17,161 nt of DNA. Origin: CAJCBL01 sp035298965 (GTDB lineage: Bacteria > Verrucomicrobiota > Verrucomicrobiia > Opitutales > Opitutaceae). The stretch lies in assembly GCA_035298965.1 (NCBI GenBank), contig DATGXO010000156.1:1-17161 (forward strand), given 5' to 3'. The translations under genes were made by a program, and so were the position numbers. Below are positions 17,012 through 17,161 of the stretch, piece after piece (the first letter of the stretch is position 1; each line of letters begins with the position of its first letter). Under the pieces are notes generated by a model. That model did not search any database and had not been told where the DNA came from. It saw nothing but the letters and a program-made list of their open reading frames with translations.

Positions 17012-17041
17012 GCGGCCGGCAGCGGGTAGCGCGCCGGCCGC
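17012..17041 (-). terminator. Hairpin between the peroxiredoxin-like gene and acnA
   Basis: GCGGCCGGC (17012-17020) pairs perfectly with GCCGGCCGC (17033-17041), giving a 9-base-pair GC stem and a 12-base loop. It begins 21 bases after the stop codon of the upstream gene on the minus strand. On that strand it is followed by GTCTTTCG, a weak T-rich tract. It is a plausible terminator or attenuator between the two genes, not a classical one. Any acnA promoter must lie close by in this 84-base gap. Confidence 0.45.
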
Positions 17042-17062
17042 AGGGAAGATTGCCGGATGCGA

Positions 17063-17161
17063 TTACTTCGCCAGCGCGGCCTTCACTGCTTCGAAGTTGG
17101 GCAGATCCTTCGGGGTGGCGGTCTGCTCGGCGTACTTGATCACGCCATCTTTCCCGATGAC
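17063..17161 (-). CDS. Peroxiredoxin-like (AhpC/TSA, redoxin-fold) protein, C-terminal end
   Basis: Only the last 32 residues are in the window: the frame enters from the right edge and ends with TAA at 17063-17065. The piece VIGKDGVIKYAEQTATP followed by DLPNFEAVKAALAK matches the end of thioredoxin-fold peroxiredoxins, where the strand 'V(I)(G/D)xDGxIxY' leads into the final helix. The catalytic cysteine lies outside, so class and activity cannot be judged. If it is a peroxide-removing enzyme, its place next to the oxidation-sensitive iron-sulfur enzyme aconitase is suggestive, though a hairpin separates them. Confidence 0.6.
   Translation of the reverse strand, partial: VIGKDGVIKYAEQTATPKDLPNFEAVKAALAK

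Overview
The window is GC-rich bacterial chromosome (GC-rich third codon positions throughout) carrying ordinary chromosomal genes and no phage, insertion sequence, CRISPR array, tRNA or rRNA that I can support. An orphan ADOP-type ABC permease, a MacAB-type efflux operon, an Lrp/AsnC regulator beside a PatA-like aminotransferase, and start sites without Shine-Dalgarno sequences together suggest a verrucomicrobial, probably Opitutaceae-like, genome. That placement is inference; no marker gene in the window proves it. Coding density is high, and no gene-free stretch exceeds 300 bases.

Layout, left to right. A secreted parallel-beta-helix protein runs off the left edge (1-541, minus). Next is a phospholipid pair, pgsA then pgpA (minus, overlapping by 4 bases), which would supply the last two steps of phosphatidylglycerol synthesis. 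It is divergent from coaD (plus), a coenzyme A biosynthesis gene. A three-gene plus-strand efflux operon follows: MacA-like membrane fusion protein, MacB-like ATPase, MacB-like permease. Two near-identical palindromic elements bracket the ATPase and permease genes. A convergent minus-strand pair encodes an Lrp/AsnC regulator and a PLP aminotransferase. Divergent from it is a receiver-domain protein with an unusual C-terminal tail. This converges, across a strong hairpin, on an aquaporin whose second NPA motif lacks the usual arginine.

The right half is a minus-strand series, in transcription order: a peroxiredoxin-like C-terminus (right edge), aconitase A, a STAS-domain protein, a TonB-like protein, an 800-residue ADOP-type permease and an exported TPR protein, ending upstream of the aquaporin. 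Gaps of 30-115 bases hold several hairpins and a conspicuous GGTCACG dyad before the permease gene. The order STAS / TonB-like / orphan permease / exported TPR could be a functional envelope unit, but only gene order and spacing support that.

No clear previously undescribed system was found. The observations most worth following are the near-total absence of Shine-Dalgarno sequences, the receiver protein with a HicB-like tail, the NPAV aquaporin, the palindromic repeats around macB, and the dyad upstream of the orphan permease.
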